Shown here: in pieces, positions 1-9,086 of the stretch
Layout: each line of letters opens with the position of its first letter
How positions within the stretch are numbered: position 1 is the first letter of the stretch
Origin: Lysinibacillus agricola
Lineage (GTDB): Bacteria; Bacillota; Bacilli; Bacillales_A; Planococcaceae
DNA length: 64,000 nt
Assembly (NCBI RefSeq): GCF_016638705.1
Contig: NZ_CP067341.1
Coordinates: forward strand, 4,529,501-4,593,500
Direction of reading: 5' to 3'
Notes under the pieces: generated by a model
Database searches by the model: none
What the model was told of the DNA's origin: nothing
Seen by the model: only the letters and a program-made list of their open reading frames with translations
Program-made: the position numbers and the translations under genes

Positions 1-1152
1 ATTTCGTCCAAATACTAACAAAACAATAGCTACAGCTAGCAAAAGCATCGCTACTAATAAAAGGAAGCTGTACTTTACATATTCTAAATAAACGCCACCT
101 AAAAATGGCCCTGTTAAGCTACCGATACTAAGGGCAATGCCGCAAAGCAGATTTCCTGTTGGCAGTAGCTCTTTTGGTGTTAAATCTGCCATATAGGTAA
201 TACCTAATGAAAACATCGAACCGACTAATGCACCTGTAAAGAAAAATGCTACGGCTACTGCCATTTGAGAATGCTCTAAAAAACTGGCAATCCCCAAAAT
301 AATAGCCCCTCCAAACGAGCCGATCATCAAGACATAACGTCGTCCTATTTTATCTGCTATTGCACCAAGCGGCACCTGCGTTAAAATCCCACCAAATGTA
401 AAGACTGATAACATAATCGGAATCATATTCACGTCAAAATCTTTACGTAAAGCATAAACTGGGAACAAAGCATTTAAAGCAGATTCTAAAAATCCATAAG
501 CAAACGGGCCTAAAAATGCGATCCATCCAAATGCAATGGCTATTTTATAACGATGCCAGCCTCTTGCATGTAAGTCTCTCGTTAAACGTTCTGGTTTTTC
601 ATTTTGTAAAAAGAATACAAAAGCCCATGCAAATAAACACATAGCTGATGACACAATAAACGGTAATGCTTCTGTAACTTGTATAAGTTTCACCATTAAA
701 GGTCCGACTGCAAAGCCTGTACTAAAGGACAAGCCGTAAATGGCCATACCCTTTCCTAAGCTTTTATGATCTGTGGTGCTTGTAATCCACGTTTGTGTTG
801 CAAAGTGTAATGCATGATCTCCTACTCCAATGAGTAAGCGAAGGACAAACCAGAAAGTCACACTTTTCCATAAAGGAAATATTAGCAGTGAAGCAAACAC
901 AAGTGCACCGCCAATTAAAATAATCGGTTTATAGCCCCATTTTCGTAATGGCTGCTCGATAAATGGGGAGATTAATAAAGTTCCTATGTATAGACCTGTT
1001 GCATTCAATCCGTTCAACGCGGAAGATACCCCATCACGTTCGAAAATAATTGAAATTAGCGGTAAAAGCATCCCTTGTGAAAAGCCTGAAATAGACACAA
1101 TTAACACTAGAATGGCAAATCTTTTTTTGCTGTAATCTGAGAAGTATGTCAT
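1..1152 (-). CDS. MFS drug-type exporter, C-terminus cut by window edge
   Basis: About 384 codons are visible before the left edge, near the usual 400 of major facilitator transporters, so only a short C-terminus is missing. The translation has about twelve hydrophobic segments. A loop in the second half reads GAIADKIGRR, the family's motif A between TM8 and TM9. The ATG at 1152 follows GGAGGAAAAG on the minus strand. By family this is a proton-coupled exporter in the cytoplasmic membrane; the substrate cannot be read from sequence. A terminator-like hairpin lies in its leader (1197-1238), suggesting attenuation control. Confidence 0.85.
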   Translation of the reverse strand, partial: MTYFSDYSKKRFAILVLIVSISGFSQGMLLPLISIIFERDGVSSALNGLNATGLYIGTLLISPFIEQPLRKWGYKPIILIGGALVFASLLIFPLWKSVTFWFVLRLLIGVGDHALHFATQTWITSTTDHKSLGKGMAIYGLSFSTGFAVGPLMVKLIQVTEALPFIVSSAMCLFAWAFVFFLQNEKPERLTRDLHARGWHRYKIAIAFGWIAFLGPFAYGFLESALNALFPVYALRKDFDVNMIPIMLSVFTFGGILTQVPLGAIADKIGRRYVLMIGSFGGAIILGIASFLEHSQMAVAVAFFFTGALVGSMFSLGITYMADLTPKELLPTGNLLCGIALSIGSLTGPFLGGVYLEYVKYSFLLLVAMLLLAVAIVLLVFGRN

Positions 1153-1196
1153 CTTTTCCTCCAACATCAAGTCATTCTTCCAAATAACAGCATACC

Positions 1197-1238
1197 AAAA
1201 AGCCTTAGCGCTCACCACATGTGATTTTACGCTAAGGC
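1197..1238 (-). terminator. Hairpin with T-run in the leader of the MFS gene (possible attenuator)
   Basis: On the minus strand GCCTTAGCG (1238-1230) pairs with CGCTAAGGC (1210-1202) and is followed by TTTTT (1201-1197). The hairpin lies between the MFS start codon and a GGAGG-containing leader around 1320. A terminator inside a transporter leader is typical of ribosome- or ligand-controlled attenuation. The rest of the gene-free stretch 1153-1522 shows only AT-rich sequence and a small TCGGC/GCCGA hairpin near 1290. Confidence 0.6.
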
Positions 1239-1522
1239 CTAACTAACACTTATCTCCATTTAATTGTATAAACACGAATTTCGGCTTTTACATTGGCCGA
1301 GTACTTGTTTAAACTCCCTCCTTTTCGAGTTAGAGTTTTTTTGGATTTTTTAAATCAACTCCTTTAACTTTTCTTAATATTAATTTAACACACACACTCA
1401 ATATTGTAAATATTCCGTCTATTGATTTTTACAAAATAATCGCTAAGTCCTAGGTGTTTACCTAAGCATTGAAATTTAGTCCCAAATCAGCTACGATGGA
1501 GGGGACGAAATGAGGTGTATGT

Positions 1523-1708
1523 ATGTCAAATCCAATCACTGATAAAAAGCAGCAAGTAAATTACTTAAAAGAGCGTCTTGAAATATTTTTAGAAGTTTTA
1601 GATGCGATTGACCCTGAAACAACTGAATTAGAGGATATTGATCGTTTAATTCAAATGATGGATGATTTAGAAGATAAAATGGAGCAATTTAACGCTCGTG
1701 AACAATAA
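1523..1708 (+). CDS. SE1561 family small protein
   Basis: 61 aa, highly charged, with no membrane segment or signal peptide. The motif run LKERLEIFLEVLDAID...DIDRLIQMMDDLE matches the small conserved Firmicutes SE1561 family, whose function is unknown. The start is the ATG preceded by GAGGTG. It is predicted to be almost wholly helical, probably a short helical hairpin. It is monocistronic, followed by a repeat and then a bidirectional terminator. Confidence 0.8.
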   Translation: MSNPITDKKQQVNYLKERLEIFLEVLDAIDPETTELEDIDRLIQMMDDLEDKMEQFNAREQ

Positions 1709-1718
1709 TTACTAATCA

Positions 1719-1899
1719 ATTTCGCCTTGGCGTAATTGCGTCCGGATTTTGAATTGTGCTTGCACAATTTATTCCTATCAAAATCCGTTACATCCGCCGG
1801 AGGCTTTATCTTCATTCATCACCAACTTCTGAGGTAGAAATCTTTTGTAACTGACGCTTCGCTTTCGCACAGAAAAAATTTGTTGAATGAAGATAAAAG
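1719..1899. repeat. Short-type dispersed repeat ending in TGAATGAAGATAAAAG
   Basis: This stretch carries TTGGCGTAATTGCGTCC, CTGACGCTTCGCTTTCGCAC and, at the end, TGAATGAAGATAAAAG. TTATCTTCATTCA near 1808-1820 is the inverted partner of the end motif. The same three blocks in the same order recur at 46134-46238, and the last two recur at 48619-48669. It lies between the SE1561 gene and the shared terminator. Confidence 0.65.
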
Positions 1900-1933
1900 C
1901 AAGTGGAAGGCTCTATATCCACTTGCTTTTTTA
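1896..1933. terminator. Bidirectional terminator between SE1561 and ywqG-like genes
   Basis: AAAAGCAAGTGGA pairs with TCCACTTGCTTTT around a short loop, giving T-runs on both strands. It sits between convergent genes. Confidence 0.85.
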
Positions 1934-1949
1934 TCTTCTGTTATTTAAA

Positions 1950-2750
1950 TTAATAGCAATCCCAATTATATAGAACTTTACTAAAATCCTTATGTTTCAG
2001 CTCATCCTCAGCGATGAAAAAGTTGCCGACCCCGACATCCCCCCACAGAATATGATCACCCACACTGTCAATTTGAAGCAACAAGATTGTTGAATCTGTA
2101 TAATTACCATATGCTCGTGGATCGTCCTGAGTAAAAAATGGAGATCCTCCGATTTTATGACCTGTACTATTCAATGTCTCATAAAATGAGTCTACTAAAT
2201 TATCACTTTCTTCTATAGTAGCAAGTATCTTCGAATAGGGTTTTTCACTTCTAAAATCACTCGCCGATAATGGTTCATAGCCTGCCTCAAAGAACAACGC
2301 CATTTCTTTTTCCACTGGAAAGTATAATTCTTCTTCTTTCGCTTCAACAAATGAAAAGTCTCGTACTAATTGTGACTCGTCACTAACAATATGTTCGTGG
2401 AAAATAACGCGGAAGCCCTCCTGATTTTGACCATTATCAAAGTCCATCCCTAATACATCGTCATAGCCATTAATATAAAACTGTAAAATCCCCTCTTCAG
2501 GGAAATTTGGTAAATGCTTAGGTACATCTGCAAAATTAATTTGTGCTAGTAATTTTAATGGTTGCCCTTCAGGACTTTTCGGGTACTCCATTGACAACGG
2601 AAAATATGGATCGCCTGCAAATTTACTTTCAAATAAAGATGTTTTTCGTTCTTCCGTTTCAACAAATACAGTAGGCTGTATCGTTTCTTCTATTACTGTC
2701 CTATATTGTTCAAATGCTTCAGGTAAATTAAGTAACTTTTTATCAGACAT
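1950..2750 (-). CDS. YwqG-like DUF1963 protein
   Basis: 266 aa, cytoplasmic and acidic. The pattern FAGDPYFP...LAQINFADVP...GILQFYI is diagnostic for the YwqG/DUF1963 family, whose biochemical role is unknown. Late motifs GHKIGGSPFFTQDDPR and LLLQIDS...WGDVGVGNFFI are also family hallmarks. The ATG follows GGAGGTAAAAT. It is a single gene sharing a terminator with the convergent SE1561 gene. Confidence 0.88.
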   Translation of the reverse strand: MSDKKLLNLPEAFEQYRTVIEETIQPTVFVETEERKTSLFESKFAGDPYFPLSMEYPKSPEGQPLKLLAQINFADVPKHLPNFPEEGILQFYINGYDDVLGMDFDNGQNQEGFRVIFHEHIVSDESQLVRDFSFVEAKEEELYFPVEKEMALFFEAGYEPLSASDFRSEKPYSKILATIEESDNLVDSFYETLNSTGHKIGGSPFFTQDDPRAYGNYTDSTILLLQIDSVGDHILWGDVGVGNFFIAEDELKHKDFSKVLYNWDCY

Positions 2751-3113
2751 ATTTTACCTCCTAAAGTAAATATTCAAGTTCATTATAGAACAAACGTTCC
2801 TTATTAACAATCTTTATTTCAACGAAATTTTAGTTTCTAAATAAGGCTAGTACCAACTCGTTCAATATATATATGATTAGGTAAGTATTTATATATCGAT
2901 TAGGTTCACAGGAGATCTGATCGGGTTGGCTCAAAATACGATCAGCTACATGATCAATCAAACTAAAATTACATAATTTCACATTTAAATTACCTCTTTT
3001 TGAGAATAGATCGTTAATTCCGACCACAATGAGTTGAACTCTTTTTTTCATTAGTTGAAAAGAGTATAATGTAACGTGGAAATAATCAAATTTTCTATGG
3101 GGGGCAATACCAA

Positions 3114-4652
3114 ATGAATATACAAACTTTGGAGAAAAGTCTTTACAATTTAATTACAGAAACATCTACAAACTTACCTAAAGATGTACGTCGTGCTATT
3201 AAAAAGGCGAAAGAAGCTGAAAACGCTGGTACTCGAGCTGCAATGAGCTTAGACACAATCTCAAATAATATCATTATGGCAGAAGATAATGTGTCACCAA
3301 TCTGTCAAGATACTGGTCTACCAACATTCAAAATTTATACTCCTGTTGGTGTAAACCAATTAGAAATTAAAGAAGCTATTAAAAAAGCTATTGTCGAAAC
3401 TTCTGCAGATGCAAAATTGCGTCCAAATGCGGTTGATTCATTAACAGGCGCAAACAGCGGTAATAACCTAGGTGACGGTCTACCTGTTATGAAATTCGAA
3501 CAATGGGAAAACGACTACATTACAATTAAATTAATCCTTAAAGGTGGCGGCTGTGAAAACAAAAACATCCAGTATAGCCTACCATGTGAAATTGATGGTC
3601 TTGGTCGCGCTGGTCGTGATTTAGATGGTATCCGTAAATGTATCCTTCACTCAGTATACCAAGCACAAGGACAAGGCTGTTCAGCTGGTTTCATCGGTGT
3701 AGGTATCGGTGGCGATCGCTCTTCTGGCTACGACTTGGCGAAAGAACAGTTATTCCGTCATGTGGAAGATACAAATCCAAATTCTGATCTTGCTAAATTA
3801 GAAGAATATGTAGTGAAAACTGCAAACACATTTGGTATTGGTACAATGGGCTTCGGTGGTGAAGCAACATTACTTGGCTGTAAAATTGGTGTTATGCACC
3901 GTATCCCTGCATCATTCTACGTATCAGTAGCTTATAACTGCTGGGCATACCGTCGTATGGCTGTGGACATCAATCCTCAAACTGGCGAAATTATTAACTG
4001 GCATTATCAAGAAGGCGAAAAAATTACATTTAAAGAAGATGAAGTTGCAGCAACAACAGAAGATACTACTACAGATGTAGTGGAACTTACTGCACCAATT
4101 ACTGAAGAACAAATTCGTGCTCTAAAAGTTGGTGACGTTGTTTCGATTACTGGTCGTATGTATACTGGTCGTGACGCAATTCACCATCATTTAATGAGCC
4201 ACGATGCTCCAGTTGATCTTAATGGACAAGTTATTTATCACTGTGGCCCTGTAATGGCAAAAGATGCAGAAGGCAACTGGACAGTAAAAGCAGCTGGTCC
4301 AACTACTTCTATTCGTGAGGAGCCATATCAAGGTGACATCATGAAAAAATTCGGTATCCGTGCTGTAATTGGTAAAGGCGGTATGGGACCAAAAACTCTT
4401 GCTGCATTAGAAGAGCACGGTGGCGTTTACTTAAATGCAATCGGTGGTGCTGCACAATACTACGCTGACTGCATTAAAGGTGTAGATGGTGTTGACCTAA
4501 TGGAATTCGGTGTTCCAGAAGCAATGTGGCACTTAAACGTTGAGAAGTTCACAGCTGTTGTAACAATGGATTCTCACGGTAATTCTCTACACGCAGACGT
4601 AGATAAATCATCCCTAGAAAAACTTGCGCTACATGCAGAGCGTGTTTTCTAA
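3114..4652 (+). CDS. fumA: Fumarate hydratase class I (iron-sulfur)
   Basis: 512 aa. It catalyses the reversible hydration of fumarate to L-malate in the TCA cycle in the cytoplasm, using an oxygen-sensitive 4Fe-4S cluster. The alpha domain covers about residues 1-290, with candidate cluster cysteines in PICQDTG (C64), GGGCENKN and GQGCSAGF. The beta domain covers about 325-505, with GRMYTGRDAIHHHL and GKGGMGPKTL. Length fits the single-chain class I enzyme. ATG follows GGGGGGC; a TATAAT lies near 3066. Many Bacilli use class II FumC, so this oxygen-sensitive type is notable but common in this group. It is monocistronic. Confidence 0.95.
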   Translation: MNIQTLEKSLYNLITETSTNLPKDVRRAIKKAKEAENAGTRAAMSLDTISNNIIMAEDNVSPICQDTGLPTFKIYTPVGVNQLEIKEAIKKAIVETSADAKLRPNAVDSLTGANSGNNLGDGLPVMKFEQWENDYITIKLILKGGGCENKNIQYSLPCEIDGLGRAGRDLDGIRKCILHSVYQAQGQGCSAGFIGVGIGGDRSSGYDLAKEQLFRHVEDTNPNSDLAKLEEYVVKTANTFGIGTMGFGGEATLLGCKIGVMHRIPASFYVSVAYNCWAYRRMAVDINPQTGEIINWHYQEGEKITFKEDEVAATTEDTTTDVVELTAPITEEQIRALKVGDVVSITGRMYTGRDAIHHHLMSHDAPVDLNGQVIYHCGPVMAKDAEGNWTVKAAGPTTSIREEPYQGDIMKKFGIRAVIGKGGMGPKTLAALEEHGGVYLNAIGGAAQYYADCIKGVDGVDLMEFGVPEAMWHLNVEKFTAVVTMDSHGNSLHADVDKSSLEKLALHAERVF

Positions 4653-4769
4653 TAGGAAAAATTTCTTTTATAAAACGTTACTTTGATGAGTAGTAATTGT
4701 TTTTTAATCTGTGGCGAAAGCATAGCGGTAGCCACACTGCAAAAACGAATTTATAACTTAATAATTTAT

Positions 4770-4869
4770 GGCTCATCACCAAAAGTTGGAGATGACATTT
4801 TATAAAATGTATGCCATGTTGAGTGAAGGCTGGGCGGAACAGAAATCGACCCACGTATTGTGATGAGCC
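4770..4869 (-). repeat. MITE-like repeat, copy 1 (short)
   Basis: Ends are GGCTCATCACC and GTGATGAGCC, inverted to each other. The inside keeps fragments of the family core (GGCTGGGCGG, GAAATCGACCCACGT). At about 100 bp it is the shortest copy with both ends. It lies in the 549-bp gap between fumarase and pfeT. Confidence 0.8.
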
Positions 4870-4924
4870 TAAATATTTATGCAGTAATTCCTAAAGTTAA
4901 GGGCATTTGCACTGCACAAATTTG

Positions 4925-4962
4925 AAAAGCACAGAATATTCCTATGGATATCTGTGCTTTTT
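4925..4962. terminator. Terminator after fumarase
   Basis: AAAAGCACAGA pairs with TCTGTGCTTTT and is followed by TT. It lies about 270 bp past the fumarase stop, beyond repeat copy 1, so the transcript may include the repeat. The rest of 4653-5201 holds only AT-rich sequence and the pfeT control region. Confidence 0.8.
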
Positions 4963-5169
4963 CTTATGTTCAAAATTATTTCAAAAAACCTCATAATCAC
5001 CTCAATCTCAATCTAGGACTACTTTTATCCCCTTCCTTAAAAATTCCTTCAAATTTCTTACTTTCTTTTTTAAAACACCTTTGTTATAATGATTCTAAAC
5101 TAGAAAGGAGTTAGTTGAAAGCTATTTTCAATTAGACATTGTTTATATATATTGTATTATAAGGGTTTT

Positions 5170-5188
5170 GATATTGATTTTCATTATC
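5170..5188 (+). promoter_or_regulatory. Fur-box-like operator before pfeT
   Basis: GATATTGATTTTCATTATC differs from the classical 19-bp Fur box GATAATGATAATCATTATC at three positions. It ends a few bases before the SD GGGGGAT and the ATG of the metal-efflux ATPase, and lies just after a TATTATAA sequence that may be the -10. B. subtilis pfeT is known to be controlled by PerR and Fur; only half of a PerR box is visible here. Confidence 0.65.
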
Positions 5189-5201
5189 AAGGGGGATAAA
5201 G

Positions 5202-7106
5202 ATGGAACGCTCTAATCGAGAAAATATTAATTTAATTGAGAAAACAAAAGAACACGCTGAATTAATCGCTGCCCTTTTAGCAGGTTTGTTCATTTTACTC
5301 GCATGGCGTTTAGATACTAGCGGGCAAACAACAGCATCCGTTCTTTTATATATTGTGGCATTTTGCGTTGGTGGATTTGCTAAAGCAAAAGAAGGTATTG
5401 AAGAAACCATTGAAAATAAAGAGCTTAATGTTGAACTATTGATGGTATTAGCTGCAATTGGTTCCGCTGCAATCGGTTATTGGACGGAGGGTGCTATTCT
5501 TATTTTCATTTTTGCTGTAAGTGGTGCTCTTGAAACATACGCAATGAATAAAAGTCATCGTGAAATTTCTGCGCTCATGAATTTACAACCTGAAGAGGCT
5601 TGGCTTGTTCGTGGTGGCTTTGAACCAATGAAAGTTTCTGTCTCTACATTACAAATCGGAGATCATCTGTTTATAAAACCCGGTGAACGTGTACCAGCAG
5701 ACGGTGTAATCTTTAAAGGACAGTCTTCTATCGATGAATCTGCAATTAGCGGTGAGCCGCTTCCAGTGGCAAAACGTGAAGGCGACGAGGTATTTGCAGG
5801 TACAGTGAACTTAAATGGTGCCATTACGATGGAAATGACTAAGCCGAACTCTGAAACACTATTCCAAAAAATTATTACACTTGTCCAAAATGCACAAAGT
5901 GAAAAATCACCTTCTCAACAGTTCATAGAAAAATTCGAAGGTACGTATGTGAAATTTGTGCTACTTACTGTTGCTCTAATGATGTTCCTACCTCATTTTG
6001 TACTCGGTTGGGACTGGACAACAACTTTCTATCGAGCAATGGTGCTCCTAGTAGTTGCTTCTCCATGCGCACTTGTTGCATCCATTATGCCAGCAACTCT
6101 TGCAGCAATTTCAAATGGTGCAAAAAACGGTGTGCTATTTAAAGGAGGCTTACATTTAGAGCATTTAGGTGCTTTACGTGCACTAGCAGTCGATAAAACA
6201 GGTACTTTAACACAAGGAAAACCCGTCGTGACTGATTTTATTGTTCATGAGGAAAAAGATCGAGAAATGGCGTTGGCAATCCTAGCTGGTATTGAATCAC
6301 AATCGAATCATCCGCTTGCACAAGCAATTACTTCATATGCTAAGGCTGAAGGTCTAACAAAGTTCCCACATGCATCCATTCAAGATATCCCTGGCTGGGG
6401 CATAAAAGGTTATGTAGATGATATGGAGTATCAAGTAGGGAAACCCGATTTTGTAGGTGCAGAGGAAGCTGATAATTTTGCAGATGGTGTAGCGACAAAG
6501 CTAGCAGCAGAAGGCAAAACAGTTATTTTCATTCGTGACAAGGACGGCATTGTCGCATTAGCAGCCTTAAAGGATACCGTTCGCAATGAAGCAAAAAAAG
6601 CAGTATCATTACTAAAAGAGCTAGGCATCGATGTCGTCATGCTAACGGGTGATAACGAGAAGACAGCGAAGGTAATTGCCAAGGAAGCAGGCGTGACAGA
6701 ATACGTTGCTGAATGTCTCCCTGAAACAAAAGTGACTGAGATGAAACGACTTCTTACTCAACATAAATATGTAGGGATGGTCGGAGACGGTATTAATGAT
6801 GCACCTGCATTAGCAACTGCCACTACTGGAATTGCTATGGGAGAAGGAACAGATGTGGCTCTGGAAACAGCAGATGTCGTTTTAATGAAAAATGACTTAT
6901 CAAAAATTGCCTATGCAGTACGTTTATCACGTAAAATGCAACGCATCGTCAAACAAAACGTCTTCTTCTCTATCAGCATTATCGTTTTATTAATCGCTTC
7001 AAACTTCTTACAGATTGTCGATTTACCTCTAGGTGTAATTGGACATGAGGGAAGCACCATTTTAGTTATTTTAAACGGCTTACGTATGCTTAATAAAAAC
7101 GTATAA
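5202..7106 (+). CDS. pfeT: P1B4-type metal-efflux ATPase, PfeT/ZosA
   Basis: 634 aa, close to the 637 of B. subtilis PfeT (ZosA), an Fe(II) exporter that protects against iron overload and peroxide stress. Visible elements are early TM helices, SGEPLPV actuator motif, SPC metal site in a TM (about 287-289), DKTGTLT phosphorylation loop (Asp about 331), VMLTGDNEKTA, GDGINDAPAL hinge, and HEGST in the last TM region (about 614). SPC with HEGST defines subgroup P1B4. There is no N-terminal heavy-metal domain, as expected. The ATG follows GGGGGATAAAG and a Fur-like box. Family members can also carry Co or Zn. Confidence 0.93.
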   Translation: MERSNRENINLIEKTKEHAELIAALLAGLFILLAWRLDTSGQTTASVLLYIVAFCVGGFAKAKEGIEETIENKELNVELLMVLAAIGSAAIGYWTEGAILIFIFAVSGALETYAMNKSHREISALMNLQPEEAWLVRGGFEPMKVSVSTLQIGDHLFIKPGERVPADGVIFKGQSSIDESAISGEPLPVAKREGDEVFAGTVNLNGAITMEMTKPNSETLFQKIITLVQNAQSEKSPSQQFIEKFEGTYVKFVLLTVALMMFLPHFVLGWDWTTTFYRAMVLLVVASPCALVASIMPATLAAISNGAKNGVLFKGGLHLEHLGALRALAVDKTGTLTQGKPVVTDFIVHEEKDREMALAILAGIESQSNHPLAQAITSYAKAEGLTKFPHASIQDIPGWGIKGYVDDMEYQVGKPDFVGAEEADNFADGVATKLAAEGKTVIFIRDKDGIVALAALKDTVRNEAKKAVSLLKELGIDVVMLTGDNEKTAKVIAKEAGVTEYVAECLPETKVTEMKRLLTQHKYVGMVGDGINDAPALATATTGIAMGEGTDVALETADVVLMKNDLSKIAYAVRLSRKMQRIVKQNVFFSISIIVLLIASNFLQIVDLPLGVIGHEGSTILVILNGLRMLNKNV

Positions 7107-7152
7107 ACAAACAGCCTCGCATCACAAATCGTGATGGCGAGGCTGTTTGTTT
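7105..7152. terminator. Strong bidirectional terminator pfeT / yihY
   Basis: AAACAAACAGCCTCGC pairs with GCGAGGCTGTTTGTTT, with an inner ATCAC/GTGAT stem. It serves two convergent genes. Confidence 0.9.
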
Positions 7153-7160
7153 CAATATTG

Positions 7161-8099
7161 CTAACTATTTGCTAGTGTATTTTGCTTAATACGTTCTTTT
7201 TGCAAAGCCTTCTTCTGCATTGTTGCATTTAAAACGCCACCAAAAATTAATATAATCCCCGTGAAATATAGCCAAAGCATTAAAATAATAACCCCACCGA
7301 TACTGCCATATGTAGCTGAATAATTTGCGAAATTACTAATATAAAAAGAAAAAACATATGTTGCAGCCAGCCAGGCTAGAGTTGAAAACAATGCCCCTGG
7401 CCAAACTCTCATTAACTTCAAACGAGGATTTGTATTTGGAACAAATCTATATATCCCCATTAAAACTATAAAAATAAGTAGTGGTGGCATCGACCAACGC
7501 ATTCTATGCCAGATTATTTCAAACTGCTCTTCAATGCCAACAATCGAAAATAAAAAATGTCCGACTTGTTGCCCAAAAACCGGTAAAAGTAGAGCGACAG
7601 CAATAACAATAACAAATGCTATGGTGAAAACAAGGGACAACCCTCGATCTAATATACTTCCCCTAGTCTCTGTATCATAGGCCTTATTTAGGGCTCTAAT
7701 CAACGCATTAATTCCTTTGGAAGCAGACCATATTGTTCCAAGCACCCCGATAGATAATAAACTACTATTACGGATTGTTAAAATTTCATTTAGTGTATTT
7801 TCAATAAGCCTATATACCTCATCCGGCATAATATTTACTAGAAATGAATACACTTGCGTCGTCTCTAAATTCAGATATGGTAGTAATGTGACTAGGAAAA
7901 TTAGTAGTGGGAAAAAAGATAGTAAAAAGAAATAAGCTAACTGTGCGGCAAGAGCTGATATATCTACTCGCTGTATGCGTAGTATTAAATCTTGCATAAA
8001 GCCCTTTGATGTCATCAAATCTACAGCGTCTTCTTCTGGTGAGACAAATGATTTCACCACACCGACTGCTGTCTGTATCGATGCTTTTTTCTTTTCCAT
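7161..8099 (-). CDS. YihY/virulence factor BrkB family membrane protein
   Basis: 312 aa with about six hydrophobic segments. Family signatures include ALAAQLAYFFLLSFFPLLIF near residue 50-68, IWSASKGINALIRALNKAY, and the C-terminal YGSIGGVIILMLWLYFTGIILIFGG (two adjacent hydrophobic stretches). Despite older labels it is not a ribonuclease; its role is unknown, and transporter-like functions have been suggested. The B. subtilis relative is YfkH. The ATG follows GGAGGGAATTTGT. It lies 23 bp after the ytxH-like gene, so the two probably form one operon. Confidence 0.9.
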   Translation of the reverse strand: MEKKKASIQTAVGVVKSFVSPEEDAVDLMTSKGFMQDLILRIQRVDISALAAQLAYFFLLSFFPLLIFLVTLLPYLNLETTQVYSFLVNIMPDEVYRLIENTLNEILTIRNSSLLSIGVLGTIWSASKGINALIRALNKAYDTETRGSILDRGLSLVFTIAFVIVIAVALLLPVFGQQVGHFLFSIVGIEEQFEIIWHRMRWSMPPLLIFIVLMGIYRFVPNTNPRLKLMRVWPGALFSTLAWLAATYVFSFYISNFANYSATYGSIGGVIILMLWLYFTGIILIFGGVLNATMQKKALQKERIKQNTLANS

Positions 8100-8122
8100 A
8101 CAAATTCCCTCCTGTACAACAA

Positions 8123-8449
8123 CTATTCTTTATTAGGTAAAGAAAAGGCTGATTTTGTGTCATTAATCATGCCTTCGATTGTGGAAGGTAATTCTTTAAA
8201 TTCATCAACTTTTTCAACGATTGTGTTGACATTTTCTGTTACACTTTCACACAGCACTTTAGTGGCCAATACTTTTTCCTCAACTAGTACTTGTAATTCC
8301 TCTCGATTGGATGCATAAAACGAGATTGCTTCTTTCATCTTTTTCGTTGTAGCTATTGTTTTTTCACGCGTTGTACGGTCAAACATGCTTAGTGCAGCAC
8401 CAACTGTGGCACCAACTACGATGGATGCTAATAATTTACTTTGTCCCAT
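8123..8449 (-). CDS. YtxH domain-containing small protein
   Basis: 108 aa. The N-terminal hydrophobic glycine-rich segment KLLASIVVGATVGAALSMF, followed by an amphipathic helical tail, matches the YtxH layout (membrane-anchored, general-stress associated in B. subtilis). The ATG follows AGGGGGTATTTAAT. It is first gene of a two-gene unit with the yihY-like gene. In B. subtilis the small gene yfkI occupies the same place ahead of yfkH; that comparison is from memory. Confidence 0.8.
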   Translation of the reverse strand: MGQSKLLASIVVGATVGAALSMFDRTTREKTIATTKKMKEAISFYASNREELQVLVEEKVLATKVLCESVTENVNTIVEKVDEFKELPSTIEGMINDTKSAFSLPNKE

Positions 8450-8498
8450 ATTAAATACCCCCTGCTTGGTAAATGTATATTCCTTTAAGATAATTAAG

Positions 8499-8621
8499 AT
8501 TCATCGCCAAAAATTAGGGATGATTTTGTTAAAACGCATGCCATATATATAAGTTGATTTACGTTCCGACTGGACGCGCCCAGTCGGAATGGAAATCAAC
8601 TACACGTTATGGTGATGAACC
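8499..8621 (-). repeat. MITE-like repeat, copy 2
   Basis: Ends GATTCATCGCC and GGTGATGAACC are slightly diverged versions of the family ends. The centre is a near-perfect palindrome of TTCCGACTGG...CCAGTCGGAA, so the RNA would fold into one long hairpin. It fills most of the gap 8450-8756. Confidence 0.8.
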
Positions 8622-8756
8622 ATAATTAAACTACTTACTGCCCTTATTCTACCCAATAACAGTCTATTTTTAAAGCAATGCCCAAATACAGTGTTGACAT
8701 TTTTTTTATTCAATGAAATGATATGTGCGAGGATTACGAAAGGTAGGCTTAAATAA

Positions 8757-8978
8757 ATGGATTTATCAGTACCGTCAAAAGAGAACGTTATTTATATGGT
8801 TGATCAAATGAAAGACAAGCTTCGTATGGTTAATGTTGATGCAATGAAATCGGAAAATTTCGATGAAGCTAATTACGAAGACTTAGTTTATTTATACAAA
8901 ATGGTCATGAAACGCGACACATTCAGTCCAAGTGAGATGCAAGCCATCGTTGCTGAATTAGGCTCATTACGTAAATAA
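8757..8978 (+). CDS. yfkK: UPF0435/DUF1128 protein, YfkK-like
   Basis: 73 aa, cytoplasmic. The sequence [15 protein letters not shown]...[26 protein letters not shown] matches the UPF0435 family; B. subtilis YfkK has 71 aa. Its function is unknown. The ATG follows GAAAGGTAGG. Lying divergent to the yihY-ytxH pair mirrors the yfkK-yfkH neighbourhood of Bacillus, although a yfkJ-type phosphatase gene is absent here. Confidence 0.88.
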   Translation: MDLSVPSKENVIYMVDQMKDKLRMVNVDAMKSENFDEANYEDLVYLYKMVMKRDTFSPSEMQAIVAELGSLRK

Positions 8979-9012
8979 GAAAACATCCCTATCCAAGTTA
9001 AGTTGAAAAGAT

Positions 9013-9049
9013 AAAAAGCTATTAGCATAAGCATTGCTAATAGCTTTTT
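9013..9049. terminator. Terminator between yfkK and motB
   Basis: AAAAAGCTATTAGCA pairs with TGCTAATAGCTTTTT; T-runs on both strands serve convergent genes. Confidence 0.9.
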
Positions 9050-9086
9050 GGTTTGAAAGGCCTCATTACTTAATATTTTAACTTAT

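Noticed and set aside
2830..3051. Minus-strand frame of 73 codons upstream of fumarase
   Set aside because: No ribosome site before the ATG; the start lies in the fumarase promoter region and the translation matches nothing I know.
5135..5165. Possible PerR box before pfeT
   Set aside because: Only the half-site ATTATAA is visible; the other half does not match.
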